Source: Magnetococcales bacterium (GTDB taxonomy: Bacteria > Pseudomonadota > Magnetococcia > Magnetococcales > Magnetaquicoccaceae). From it: a stretch of DNA of 64,000 bases. The stretch lies in the NCBI GenBank assembly GCA_015231375.1, contig JADGBT010000014.1, positions 1-64,000 on the forward strand, read 5' to 3'. Below, piece by piece: positions 18,583 through 27,719 of the stretch (position 1 is its first letter; each line of letters opens with the position of its first letter). The notes under the pieces were generated by a model, which was not told the DNA's origin, searched no databases, and was given only the letters and a program-made list of their open reading frames with translations. The position numbers were made by a program, and so were the translations under genes.

Positions 18583-19996
18583 GGACAAAATCCCAACGCA
18601 AGGCAAGGGTTATCAGGGTGCGGTCGTATTGATACAGTGCCAGATTGGACTGATTGTGGAGATGGGTGATCGACGGCATCAGGTGCCAATGTCTGGCATA
18701 TTCCCAATCCACGAAGCCACCCAGGGTCCACAGATCATCGTTGCGTTGCCAAAGATGATAAAGATCCCGGGCGTCGTAATCCTTCCGTTCGTATTGCAAG
18801 AGGCCCTGGGCGGTCACGGTCTCGCTTACGGGCCACTTCGTCCCCAGATCCAGCCCCACCAGACGCAGACCCACCTGAGGGGCGGCATCATCCTTCGGCC
18901 ACTCGCGACCGACACGCCATCCCCCGGAGACATGAGCACCCTTTTTGTCCAGGGCGATCTCGTCCGCCATTCCACCGGCCACCCGTTGCATCGAATCTCT
19001 GGGATAAAACGGATAGTCGTCGTTAAGATACTGCACATGGCCAATCCAGGTGTGTCTGTCGTTGAGCGGATGACTCCAGGAGGTGGCCCCGCCCCAGAAG
19101 GAACGATACGCCTCCTTGTCCACCCGATAATCCTGGGAGAAACCGGCCAACGAGACGGTATCACCCGCCATGACGTGACTGACGCCCAGCATGCCGGTGA
19201 TGGTGGTCTCGTCCAGATCCTGACGCTGCGACAACGCGTTCTGGGTGACGGAGAGCGCGCCGCCCACCGCCGTATGCGAAGTCAGCGGGGTCAAAAACGA
19301 GCCGTTCCCCGTCACGGTCAGCAAGGGGCTGCCCTGGCGGGAAGAACGCCCCAGCAGAATCGGGAGAGTGGACGAAATTCCCGGCAGGATCAACGCTTCG
19401 GCATGAGGACCGCTGGTGACGTTGGTGTCGTAGCCCATGCCGAACAGCAGATTGCCCGCCAGACGCGTGCCCTGCCCGCCCGGTTTGCCCGGATCGTTTC
19501 CGGACAATCCGGCCTGTGGCGATGGTTGCGTGAACAGGGCGTCACGCAAGCGCTGCCACTCCGGCTTGAAAATCGGCGGCAACCGCTCCGCATCGACCCG
19601 CCTGAAATGGGCTTCAGCCTGTGGCGTATCGCCGCGCCGTTTGGCGAGCATGGCCAACTGGAGATGGGCCTGACTCTGTTGGCGATCGAGCATCAGCACC
19701 CGTTCCAGGGCAAAGGCGGCCTCGTCGTCCCGACCGCTCGCCATGAGCGCCCAGCCCAGCAGCAGATCGAATGCCGACTCGCCGGCGCGCCGATGCTCTT
19801 CGGCGCCCAGTCGGGACAGGGCCAGCTCCGGTTTGCCCTGCTCCAGCCAGGCGCGGGAGCTTTCCAGCAGATCGGGCGCGCGCTCGGCATAGGCTGCGGC
19901 AGACACCCCCAAACCCAGACACAGCAACGCGGACCGGAAAACAGACCAAAGACGAACCGACCTGAAGCGGTCGGGCCGTGATGACGTGGAGTGCAT
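18569..19996 (-). CDS. TPR plus outer-membrane beta-barrel protein (Slam/DUF560-like)
   Basis: 475 residues with an N-terminal signal peptide ending near AAAYAE. TPR-like helices follow (about 40-140: LLESSRAWLEQGKPELALSRL, AQAHLQLAMLAKRRGD), then about 300 residues of alternating aromatic beta-strands ending LALRWDFVHEKQ. This architecture matches surface-lipoprotein-assembly-modulator-like barrels. Whether it exports a lipoprotein is unknown. ATG 19996 is chosen because GGAG lies 5 nt upstream; the ATG at 20044 lacks one. It is the first gene of the four-gene sensing operon, and a 14-nt overlap with the FecR gene suggests translational coupling. Confidence 0.75.
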   Translation of the reverse strand: MHSTSSRPDRFRSVRLWSVFRSALLCLGLGVSAAAYAERAPDLLESSRAWLEQGKPELALSRLGAEEHRRAGESAFDLLLGWALMASGRDDEAAFALERVLMLDRQQSQAHLQLAMLAKRRGDTPQAEAHFRRVDAERLPPIFKPEWQRLRDALFTQPSPQAGLSGNDPGKPGGQGTRLAGNLLFGMGYDTNVTSGPHAEALILPGISSTLPILLGRSSRQGSPLLTVTGNGSFLTPLTSHTAVGGALSVTQNALSQRQDLDETTITGMLGVSHVMAGDTVSLAGFSQDYRVDKEAYRSFWGGATSWSHPLNDRHTWIGHVQYLNDDYPFYPRDSMQRVAGGMADEIALDKKGAHVSGGWRVGREWPKDDAAPQVGLRLVGLDLGTKWPVSETVTAQGLLQYERKDYDARDLYHLWQRNDDLWTLGGFVDWEYARHWHLMPSITHLHNQSNLALYQYDRTLITLALRWDFVHEKQ

Positions 19997-20481
19997 ACAA
20001 TCTCCGTGACGGCAATGACGCCTGATAAAAAAACGCTTGCTCAAAAAACGCGCAGACGATGATTTCCGGGAACATCATGCCTCCTGGGGGCAAAGAAGTC
20101 AAAAGCATAAGTCAAAACCAGCGTCTCTCCGTCACCAGTCTTGCAAGCCCTCCCGACCCGTCCCATGCGCTTCGGCGCAGACCCTGTGGGTCAGGAGATC
20201 ACGAAAAACAGCCACGACAAGAACGCACCGACAGAAACGAAAGGCCCGCTTTCCCGTTTGCCTCGGCCACGCCATGCCAGTGTTTACACGCCTTGCAAAA
20301 TCACGTAGCATGGATATTGCAAGGCGCTTGTCGGAAACACCCTCCCGGCGCTCTTCACGAAGGTCCGCGATCGGACTTTTGTCGGTTGACCGTCCAACGA
20401 GAAGTGAAGATAAGGATGGCCATGCCGCTTTCCCTGCCGACACACCCGAAGGCCGATACGGATTAAAGAAATGGCATCCTC
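19997..20481. promoter_or_regulatory. Divergent intergenic region with a 10-bp inverted repeat
   Basis: This gap separates the leftward CHASE2 operon from the rightward urea-transporter operon, so it must hold both promoters. A perfect inverted repeat CGCCTTGCAA/TTGCAAGGCG lies at 20289-20298 and 20317-20326 with an 18-nt spacer. It has the size of an operator for a dimeric regulator. No good minus-10/minus-35 pair stood out. Plus-strand frames through here are not coding. Confidence 0.45.
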
Positions 20482-22656
20482 ATGACCTGGCGTCAGTATC
20501 TGTTCAGAATCGCGGAAGAGACCGCGCGCGGCTACGGCTGGGTCTCCCTGCTGCCCTCCTGGCGGTTCGGCGTGCCTCTGGGGCTGATGACCCTGTTGAT
20601 AGACCCCTGGAGCGGCCTCCACGGGTTGGCGGGAGGGCTGATCGCCTGGCATGCGGGAGAACTCGCCGGGGCTGGCGAGGAGGAACGACCGATCTGCGTG
20701 TTCAACGGTCTGCTGGTGGGACTGTTCATCGGTCAGGTGTGGACCTCCGGTTTCGGCTCTGCGGGCATGGTGGCGATGGGCGGCGTGTTGAGCGGTTGGC
20801 TGACCGTGGTGCTTGGCCGTCTGGCCTGGACCCTGGTGCAGATGCCGGTGCTCAGTCTGCCGTTCACGCTGGTGGTCATGCTCACCGGAGCGGCCGGAGG
20901 CAGTCTGTCCGCGCTTCAGCATCGTCCCTATGTGGCCCCGGTGGCCCTCTTCGGCGACGCCGTTGATCGCTTCTTGAGCGCCTTCGGCAATTTCTACTTC
21001 TCCAGCGAACCCCTGGCCGGGTTGTGCGTGCTGACAGTGCTGCTGCTCGCCTCCCGCTATTACGTGGCCATCGCCCTGCTGGGCTACGGCACGGCCCAGC
21101 TCTGGCTGCAATCCATGGGCGCGGCCCCGGAACATCTGGCCGGAACCGCCTGGGGAACCAACGCCGTCCTGGCGGCCATGCTGGTGGGCGGCCTGTTCGC
21201 CAGACCCTCCGGGTCCACCGCCCTGCTGGCGGCCCTGACCGCCGGCATCGCCGCCTGGCTCTCCCTGGCCCTGGGGCGGATCCTGGCGCCTTCGCATCTG
21301 CTCCCCTACTCCGCTCCCTTCGTGGCGGCCTCCTGGCTGGTGCTGTATGCCGCCGTGCGCAACGCGCGTCTGACCACCGCCTTCAACCTGCTGCTCCCGG
21401 ATCTGCCGGAACGCTCCCACGAACGGGCGCGGATCAGCATGGGGCGCGTGGGCAGTCCGGCGAGCGTGCCCCTCGCCGCGCCGTTCCTGGGCACCTGGAC
21501 CATCCTCCAGGGCTTTGCCGGCGCCCATACCCATCGGGGATCCTGGCGTCACGCCCTGGATTTCATCATCACCCGCGACGGGCAAAGTTTCATCAACCAG
21601 GGCAGCGCGCTCGCCGATTTCCTCTGCTATGGCCAGCCGGTGCTTTCCCCGGTCCATGGTCAGGTCTGGAGGGTCGTCAACGATGTCCCCGACAACCCGC
21701 CGGGCACGGTCAACGCCGCCGCCAACTGGGGCAACTGCGTGGTCATCCGGCTGGCAGACGGCAAATGGGTGGTGCTGGCCCACCTGATTCCCGGTTCGGT
21801 GGCGGTGACCCCCGGCGACTGGCTCAAACCCGGAGACTATCTGGGCACCTGCGGCAATTCGGGACGCTCGCCCCAGCCCCACATCCATCTGCATGTCCAG
21901 TCCGGCGACGATCCCGGCGCGCCCACGGTGCCCTTCCATCTGGCCAGCGTGCTGGTGGCCGAAACCGGAAGCCCCGCCTCCTATCTCCTGGCCGCCACAC
22001 CGAACGAAGGCGCGACGGTCAGCCCGGCCAGCGCGGGGGATATCCGACCCTTCTACCTGCTGGCCGGACGGGGCATCCGCTACACCGTGACCCGCGATGG
22101 TGCCCCCGCCGCCGATTGGAGCCTGCATTGCGAGGTGGACCGGTCGGGCCGACTGATGCTGGTATCCAGCGCCGGAGCGCGCTGTCTGGCGGAATCCACC
22201 TGGGCGACTTTCTCCTGCCACGAACGCAGCGGCACGTCCGATCCCTGTTTCGATCTGTGGCTGCTGGCCTGCGGATTCACTCCGGCCTCGGGCGAGGTGG
22301 ATCACTGGCGGGAAGAGTTCACCCCCGCCCGGTTGCTGCCCGGAGGCTCGGCCCCCTGGAGCGCCAGGCTGCTCTGGCCCTTCGCCGCCTTCGCCGTCAG
22401 CGTCCATCGCCGCCATTGGGACGACGAGGCCCAGGCCTGGCAACAAGAGGCCGAACATCGCCAACGGCTCTTCGGCGTCACGCGCCGCACGTCGGCGCTG
22501 CTGGTCCCGGAGTTCGGCTGCACCCACCTCGAAGGCGAAGTGGGATCGGTCCGGTATGTCCTCGAAGCGGCCAGCACCTTCCAACAGGCCGATGTCGGGG
22601 TTCCCGCCTGGGAAGAACCCATCGGCGGCCATATCTCCTTGCGGAGGCTCGTATGA
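20482..22656 (+). CDS. Urea-transporter-like membrane domain fused to an M23 peptidase domain
   Basis: 724 residues. About residues 20-310 contain eight to ten hydrophobic helices with the two-fold pattern and VFNGLLVGLF / GTNAVLAAMLVGG segments typical of the urea transporter (UT) family. From about 340 a LytM/M23-type domain follows, with RHALDF as the first metal motif and PHIHLHVQ (H-x-H) as the second, then a beta-rich tail of about 200 residues. UT domains move urea or small amides passively; M23 domains cleave peptidoglycan cross-links. The fusion places both activities on one chain. It heads a six-gene run and its stop overlaps the next start (ATGA). Confidence 0.83.
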   Translation: MTWRQYLFRIAEETARGYGWVSLLPSWRFGVPLGLMTLLIDPWSGLHGLAGGLIAWHAGELAGAGEEERPICVFNGLLVGLFIGQVWTSGFGSAGMVAMGGVLSGWLTVVLGRLAWTLVQMPVLSLPFTLVVMLTGAAGGSLSALQHRPYVAPVALFGDAVDRFLSAFGNFYFSSEPLAGLCVLTVLLLASRYYVAIALLGYGTAQLWLQSMGAAPEHLAGTAWGTNAVLAAMLVGGLFARPSGSTALLAALTAGIAAWLSLALGRILAPSHLLPYSAPFVAASWLVLYAAVRNARLTTAFNLLLPDLPERSHERARISMGRVGSPASVPLAAPFLGTWTILQGFAGAHTHRGSWRHALDFIITRDGQSFINQGSALADFLCYGQPVLSPVHGQVWRVVNDVPDNPPGTVNAAANWGNCVVIRLADGKWVVLAHLIPGSVAVTPGDWLKPGDYLGTCGNSGRSPQPHIHLHVQSGDDPGAPTVPFHLASVLVAETGSPASYLLAATPNEGATVSPASAGDIRPFYLLAGRGIRYTVTRDGAPAADWSLHCEVDRSGRLMLVSSAGARCLAESTWATFSCHERSGTSDPCFDLWLLACGFTPASGEVDHWREEFTPARLLPGGSAPWSARLLWPFAAFAVSVHRRHWDDEAQAWQQEAEHRQRLFGVTRRTSALLVPEFGCTHLEGEVGSVRYVLEAASTFQQADVGVPAWEEPIGGHISLRRLV

Positions 22657-23300
22657 TTCTGCATTCGTTTTCCAAAACCTCTCCCCGACGCGTCCGTGGT
22701 CCGGGCGCCGCGCTGCTGCTGGCGGCGCTGCTGCTGGCCTCGGCTCCCGCCAGCGCCGGAGAGAGCCTCTGGGCAGGCTCTTATCGCCTTGAAGCCGAAG
22801 GCCGTCTCGCAGAAGCCCTCGGGATGCTCGACCCGGTGCCGGTCAACGGTCCGGACGCCGAACTGCGCTGTCTGCGCCGGGCCTGGCTGCTATATCTGCT
22901 GGGTGGCCATCACGAATCGATCCGGGAGTACCGGCTGGCCATCGAGCGCAACGGATCCTCCCTCGACGCCCGGCTGGGACTGCTGTTGCCCCTGCTGGCC
23001 CTGGAACGCTGGGACGAAGCGCAACGGGAGGCGCGCACCATCCTCGACAAGGCTCCCCACAACTATCTGGCCCTGCTGCGGCTCGCGGTTGCCCAGACAG
23101 GCCAAAAGGAGTGGTCAGGCGTGGTCCAGAGCGCGCAGTCTCTGATCGCCGCATTCCCGAGTGACGCCATGGGATTTCTCTATCTGGCCCGCGCCCGGAC
23201 CGGACTGGGCCAAAAACGCGAGGCAACGGAAGCCTACCGGGCGGTACTGGTCCGACAACCCGATCAGGCGGAAGCCAAAGCCGCCCTGGAGCAGCCGTGA
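22653..23300 (+). CDS. Exported TPR protein
   Basis: 215 residues with an N-terminal signal peptide (hydrophobic LLLAALLLASAPASAG). At least four tetratricopeptide-type helical pairs follow (EAEGRLAEALGMLDPV, LGGHHESIREYRLAIE, ERWDEAQREARTILDKAPH, GQKREATEAYRAVLVRQPDQ). It is probably a periplasmic adaptor. The ATG overlaps the upstream stop by 4 nt (ATGA), so it is translationally coupled to the UT-M23 fusion and likely acts with it. No catalytic motif is present. Confidence 0.82.
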   Translation: MILHSFSKTSPRRVRGPGAALLLAALLLASAPASAGESLWAGSYRLEAEGRLAEALGMLDPVPVNGPDAELRCLRRAWLLYLLGGHHESIREYRLAIERNGSSLDARLGLLLPLLALERWDEAQREARTILDKAPHNYLALLRLAVAQTGQKEWSGVVQSAQSLIAAFPSDAMGFLYLARARTGLGQKREATEAYRAVLVRQPDQAEAKAALEQP

Positions 23301-23318
23301 GCGCCCCGATGACGCCAC

Positions 23319-23416
23319 CCCTGACCGCTGCCCGCCCCCGCCGCCGGGTACCCGGAGAGGCCTCCGCGACCCTGACCGCTGCCCGCCCCCGGGACCGGGT
23401 ACCCGGAGAGGCTTCA
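23319..23416 (+). repeat. Duplicated leader segment carrying the decarboxylase ribosome site
   Basis: Two imperfect copies of a segment of about 45 bp, 51 bp apart (from 23319 and from 23370), share CTGACCGCTGCCCGCCCCCG and GGGTACCCGGAGAGGC. The second copy supplies the GGAGAGG that precedes the ATG at 23416. The first copy has the same ribosome-binding sequence but reads CCTCCG where the start codon would be. GGGTACCC is itself palindromic. Confidence 0.8.
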
Positions 23417-26220
23417 TGATCCCCTCGCCCCCTTTCGATCTGCTGGATCTGCGCCTGTCTTTGTGGCAGGAACTCTCCACGTTGGCCAGCCGGGAACCAT
23501 TCCCCGCCGAAGCGTTCGCCACGGCCCTGGCGCGACTGACGCCCATCGACCGCTTCTGGGCCTTTCCCGGTCCGGAGATCCTGCAACGTCTGACGCAGCA
23601 TCTGTCCCAGGGGCGACACGCCCTGATCGCCCAGTTGGTGAACAACAGCCTGTACCATCTGCGCGCGGAGCGCTATCGCCAGCAGATCTTTTTGCCGTTC
23701 CAGACCCATCTGGAGCGGCTGGACCGTCCTGCCTGGCACGAAGAACAGCAACTGGACGCGGTGCCCACGGCCCGTTCCAGGCCCTATTTCGAGGTGCTGC
23801 TGATCCTGCCCGATCCGGAAGGCGGCTTCCTGCGCTACCGGCAGCAACTGGCGAGCTTCCGCTCGCCCCACGACGAGTTTCTTTATGATCTGGTGTGCGT
23901 CGATAATGCCGAAGACGCCCTGACCGTCCTGCTGGCCAACACCGATTTGCAAGCCTGCGTGCATGTCTATCCCATCCAGCCCGCCACGGAAGGCTCCGGC
24001 CACTGGTTCGAGACCTTCAGTCGGCCTCTGCTGGCCGACGGGCCACTTCCGGCGCCGGAGGAAGGAGTGGAGGTGACGCTGTGTCGGACCATGCGCAGCC
24101 TGCGTCCCGAACTGGATCACTACCTGATCAGCGATGCGACCCCGGCCGGACTCGCTCCGACGATCAGACAGCTCTTCAACCGGGTCTTGTTCACGCAGCA
24201 CCCCTTCCACGATCTGCATCTGGCCATGCTCAACGGCGTGCGGGACCGGTTCTCCACGCCGTTCTTCGATGCCCTGCAAACCTACAGTCGACAGCCCAGA
24301 GGGGTGTTTCACGCCTTGCCCCTCTCACGGGGGGCGTCGGTGAAAGGCTCGCCGTGGATTCACGACATGCTGGAGTTTTATGGCGACAACATCTTCCTGG
24401 CCGAAACGTCGGCGACCCAGGGCGGACTCGATTCGCTGCTCGATCCCACCGGCGCCATCAAGCAGGCCCATGTCAAAGCCGCCGAAAGCTTTGGCGCGGA
24501 CTCAAGCTATTTCGTCACCAACGGCACCTCCACCGCCAACAAGATCGTCATGCAGGCCAATCTGAAGCCCGGCGACATCGTGCTGATCTCCGCAGATTGC
24601 CACAAATCCATTCCCTACGCGGTGATGCTGACCGGAGCCTATCCGGTCTTCCTCGAAACCTATCCGCTGCCGGAATACGATCTGTATGGCGGGGTGGATC
24701 TGGCGCAGATCAAATCCGTGATGCTGGATCTCAAACGACATGATCGCCTGGATCGGTTGAAGCAGATCTGCCTGACCAATTCGACCTTCGACGGTCTCGT
24801 CTATCACAGCGAGCGCTACATGATGGAGCTGCTCGCCATCAAGCCGGATCTCATCTTCCACTGGGACGAGGCGTGGTCGGCGTTCGCCCATTTTCATCCC
24901 CTCTATCATGGCCGCACCGCCATGACCGCCGTGGAACGGATTCGCCGGCGGATTCGGGACCATGACTATCACCGCTTTTACGCCACGTGGTCCGCCGACT
25001 TCGCCGCCGATCCAGCGGAGGAGAAATGGCAAGCCCGCCTTTATCCGGACCCGGCGCGCATCCGCCTGCGGGTCTATGTGACCCAATCGACCCACAAGAC
25101 ATTGAGCGCCTTCCGGCAAGGATCGATGATCCATATCGTCGATGTGGCGTTTCGTCAGGCCCGTTTTCTCGAAGCGTTCCGCATCCACACCTCCACCTCG
25201 CCCAACTATCAACTCATCGCCTCTCTGGACATCGCCCGGCGGCAAACGGCCCTGGAGGGGTTCCACCGGGTGCGGGAGGCGATCCGGCTGGCCATGCAAC
25301 TGCGACGCCGGATTCGGGAATCGACGCTGCTCAACGGCTATTTCACCGTGCTGGGTGACGAGGAACTGATTCCGGCCTGCCATCGCCTGCCGACAACCGA
25401 CACGACGGACAAGACGGACGGGACCGGGGCGGACGGGACAGGGACGGGCGGGACAGGGACGGGCGGGACAGGGACGGACGGGACGAAAAACGGATCCGGG
25501 GTGACGACGGAGGACACGGACACACCGCTGGCGCCGGAACTGGCGAACCTGCGCCGCCGCTGGGGCCATGAGCGGTTCGTGATCGATCCGACCCGGGTCA
25601 CCCTGGATGTCGGCAGGACCGGCCTGGATGGGACGGGTTTCAGGCAGTTGCTGATGACCCGCTACAACATCCAGATCAACAAGACCTCCCGGAATACCGT
25701 GCTGTTTCTGATCAACATCGGCGCCACCCAGGCGACCATCGACTATCTGTTGCAGGTGCTGCGGGAGATGGCCTCCCACGAGCGCCGCCGCCGCGCGGTG
25801 CCGATGCCGGTCGCCCTGTTTCCCATGCCCGGCAGACGCCACTTCCACGCGGCCTTTCTGCCCTGGCAAGACGGGGAGTATCCGGCCAGCGATCTGCGCG
25901 CCGCGTGCAACCAGGGAGACGACGAGGCGAACGTGACCCATGTGCCCCTGTCCGCCGATACCCTGCTGCAAGTCCAGGGAGGTCGGGTGCTGGTGTCGGC
26001 GGCGTTCGTGACCCCCTACCCCCCAGGCTTTCCCATGATCGTGCCGGGACAGATCATCACGGCGGAGATACTCGACTTCTTCCGCCATACCCGGATCGGG
26101 GAGATTCACGGATTCGATCTCGAATCCGGCTTCAAGGTGTTCCGCGAGGAGCATCTCGCGCGACTGACCGGCATCCCGGCAGTCTCTTGGCCACTTGACA
26201 ACGTGAGGATGGCGCCATGA
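23416..26220 (+). CDS. PLP-dependent ornithine/lysine/arginine-type decarboxylase
   Basis: 934-residue fold-type-I enzyme of the Orn/Lys/Arg decarboxylase group. An N-terminal extension of about 110 residues precedes the OKR N-terminal wing (YFEVLLILPDPEGGFLRYR). The PLP domain (about 290-660) has TNGTSTANK, DCHKS, HWDEAWSAFAHFHPLY and the Schiff-base lysine Lys561 in TQSTHKTLSAF. The C-terminal domain follows a Gly/Thr/Asp low-complexity insert (about 660-700). The family decarboxylates basic amino acids to diamines or agmatine; the exact substrate cannot be read. At about 930 residues it is longer than enterobacterial members (about 710-755). The start follows GGAGAGG; the upstream ATG at 23161 lies inside the TPR gene. 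It overlaps the ATP-grasp gene by ATGA. Confidence 0.88.
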   Translation: MIPSPPFDLLDLRLSLWQELSTLASREPFPAEAFATALARLTPIDRFWAFPGPEILQRLTQHLSQGRHALIAQLVNNSLYHLRAERYRQQIFLPFQTHLERLDRPAWHEEQQLDAVPTARSRPYFEVLLILPDPEGGFLRYRQQLASFRSPHDEFLYDLVCVDNAEDALTVLLANTDLQACVHVYPIQPATEGSGHWFETFSRPLLADGPLPAPEEGVEVTLCRTMRSLRPELDHYLISDATPAGLAPTIRQLFNRVLFTQHPFHDLHLAMLNGVRDRFSTPFFDALQTYSRQPRGVFHALPLSRGASVKGSPWIHDMLEFYGDNIFLAETSATQGGLDSLLDPTGAIKQAHVKAAESFGADSSYFVTNGTSTANKIVMQANLKPGDIVLISADCHKSIPYAVMLTGAYPVFLETYPLPEYDLYGGVDLAQIKSVMLDLKRHDRLDRLKQICLTNSTFDGLVYHSERYMMELLAIKPDLIFHWDEAWSAFAHFHPLYHGRTAMTAVERIRRRIRDHDYHRFYATWSADFAADPAEEKWQARLYPDPARIRLRVYVTQSTHKTLSAFRQGSMIHIVDVAFRQARFLEAFRIHTSTSPNYQLIASLDIARRQTALEGFHRVREAIRLAMQLRRRIRESTLLNGYFTVLGDEELIPACHRLPTTDTTDKTDGTGADGTGTGGTGTGGTGTDGTKNGSGVTTEDTDTPLAPELANLRRRWGHERFVIDPTRVTLDVGRTGLDGTGFRQLLMTRYNIQINKTSRNTVLFLINIGATQATIDYLLQVLREMASHERRRRAVPMPVALFPMPGRRHFHAAFLPWQDGEYPASDLRAACNQGDDEANVTHVPLSADTLLQVQGGRVLVSAAFVTPYPPGFPMIVPGQIITAEILDFFRHTRIGEIHGFDLESGFKVFREEHLARLTGIPAVSWPLDNVRMAP
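25407..25485 (+). repeat. 15-bp minisatellite inside the decarboxylase gene
   Basis: GGGACAGGGACGGGC-type 15-bp units repeat about four to five times with small differences. They encode a Gly-Thr-rich loop between the PLP domain and the C-terminal domain. The unit length preserves the frame. Confidence 0.8.
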
Positions 26221-27719
26221 CCCAGGAAACCAGGAGACCGCTGGACTCCATCGACCGGATCCGGGAGTATTTCGCCGCAAGCCCGGTGCCCTATCGCTTC
26301 ATCAGCGCCACCAATTTCAACCTGATGGGCCTGCATGAATGGGTCGCCCATTGGCTGAATGTCAATCTCGTCGATTGTTACGACGGCGCTCATCCCCAGG
26401 TGCGTCTGGTGGCAGACGACCGCAGCCGGGATTTCACCAGCCTGGAAGAGATCAACCGCCATCTCCTGGAACACGGTCTCGCCGGGGAGGGATCCCCGCA
26501 AGGGGAGAAAAGCGACGCCCCCGCGCCCCAGGCGCTGTTTTTGTTCTTCGATGAGTCGATCGAAGAAGCATGCCGCCGGATGGGAGTGCGGATCGCCCTC
26601 CCCCCCAACCGTCTGGTCCGAGAGATCGACAGCAAGATCGTCACTACCGAACTGGGAGATCAGGCCGGAGTGCCGAGCGTTCCCAACCGGTTGGCCAAAA
26701 TCGGCTCCTTCGCCGAGTTGCGCCGGGTGGCCGCCCAGGCCGGACTGGGGGAGCGCTGGGTGGTGCAGACCGCCTACGGCGACTCCGGCAAGACCACCTT
26801 CTTCATCGACAACGAGGTGGACTATCTCAAGGTGGCCCGCAAGCTCTCCGCCGAAGCCCAGGTCAAGGTGATGCGTCGGGTCAACTGCCGGGGCACGGCC
26901 ATCGAAGCTTGCGCCACCCGCTGGGGAACCTTCGTCGGTCCGCTGCTCACCGAACTGATCGGCGATCCCGGCCTCACCCCCTATCCCGGCGGATGGTGCG
27001 GCAACGAGCTGTATCCAGAGGCCTTTCCCGCCGCCATCCGCCAACAGGCCCAGGAAAAGACCGAGGCGCTGGGTCGGGCGCTCTATCAGCGGGGCTACCG
27101 GGGTTACTTCGAGGTGGACTACCTGATCGACCGGGATACGGGCGAGCTGTACCTGGGCGAATTGAACCCGCGCATCACCGGGATCAGCGCCATGACCAAC
27201 CTGTCCGACTTCAGCGCGCGCACGGTTCCGTTGTTCCTGTTTCATCTGCTCGAATACGACGACGGCGTGGATTTGACCCTCGATGTGGAGGCGTTCAACC
27301 GCGCCATGCTGGCGCAAGGGGCGCAAGGGATCGCGGCCCAGATGATCCTCAAGCACACCGAAGAGCCGTTGCAGATGATCACGGCCGCGCCCGTGTCCGG
27401 GGTCTACCGGATGGAAGCCAACGGCGGACTGAAGCTTGAAAGGCCGGGATACGACCGCCGGGCCGCTTTGGGCGCGGACGAGGCCTTCATCCTGCGCATT
27501 CTGACCGCCGGGGAGTACGCCTACAAGGGGGCCGATCTGGCGATTTTGTTCGTCAATCAGGTGATCGGCAACGACGCCGGACGCCTGGGGCCGACCGGTC
27601 TGAAGTGGCTGGCGGGGCTCAAGGGACTGTTCGGGTTCCGCGCCCTCGACGCCCGGGAGCGCGCCCTGCTGGCGCGGGTCCGGACTCCTTCGATCAGCAA
27701 AAGCGGACCCGCGCGATGA
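26217..27719 (+). CDS. ATP-grasp ligase (biotin-carboxylase-like)
   Basis: 500 residues with the ATP-grasp core: DSKIVTTELGDQAGVPSVPN (subdomain entry), the nucleotide loop VVQTAYGDSGKTTFF, and the metal-binding end LYLGELNPRITGIS with its Glu/Asn ligands. There is no biotinyl domain and no BC C-terminal domain, so it is more likely an amide or peptide-forming carboxylate-amine ligase than a carboxylase. Such enzymes activate a carboxylate as acyl phosphate and join it to an amine. Coupling by ATGA to the decarboxylase before it and the amidase after it suggests that the decarboxylase product is the amine substrate. The substrate itself is unknown. Confidence 0.8.
   Translation: MTQETRRPLDSIDRIREYFAASPVPYRFISATNFNLMGLHEWVAHWLNVNLVDCYDGAHPQVRLVADDRSRDFTSLEEINRHLLEHGLAGEGSPQGEKSDAPAPQALFLFFDESIEEACRRMGVRIALPPNRLVREIDSKIVTTELGDQAGVPSVPNRLAKIGSFAELRRVAAQAGLGERWVVQTAYGDSGKTTFFIDNEVDYLKVARKLSAEAQVKVMRRVNCRGTAIEACATRWGTFVGPLLTELIGDPGLTPYPGGWCGNELYPEAFPAAIRQQAQEKTEALGRALYQRGYRGYFEVDYLIDRDTGELYLGELNPRITGISAMTNLSDFSARTVPLFLFHLLEYDDGVDLTLDVEAFNRAMLAQGAQGIAAQMILKHTEEPLQMITAAPVSGVYRMEANGGLKLERPGYDRRAALGADEAFILRILTAGEYAYKGADLAILFVNQVIGNDAGRLGPTGLKWLAGLKGLFGFRALDARERALLARVRTPSISKSGPAR

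Noticed and set aside
20284-22632. 782-codon minus-strand frame
   Set aside because: It is antisense to the UT-M23 fusion gene, with no recognisable domain.
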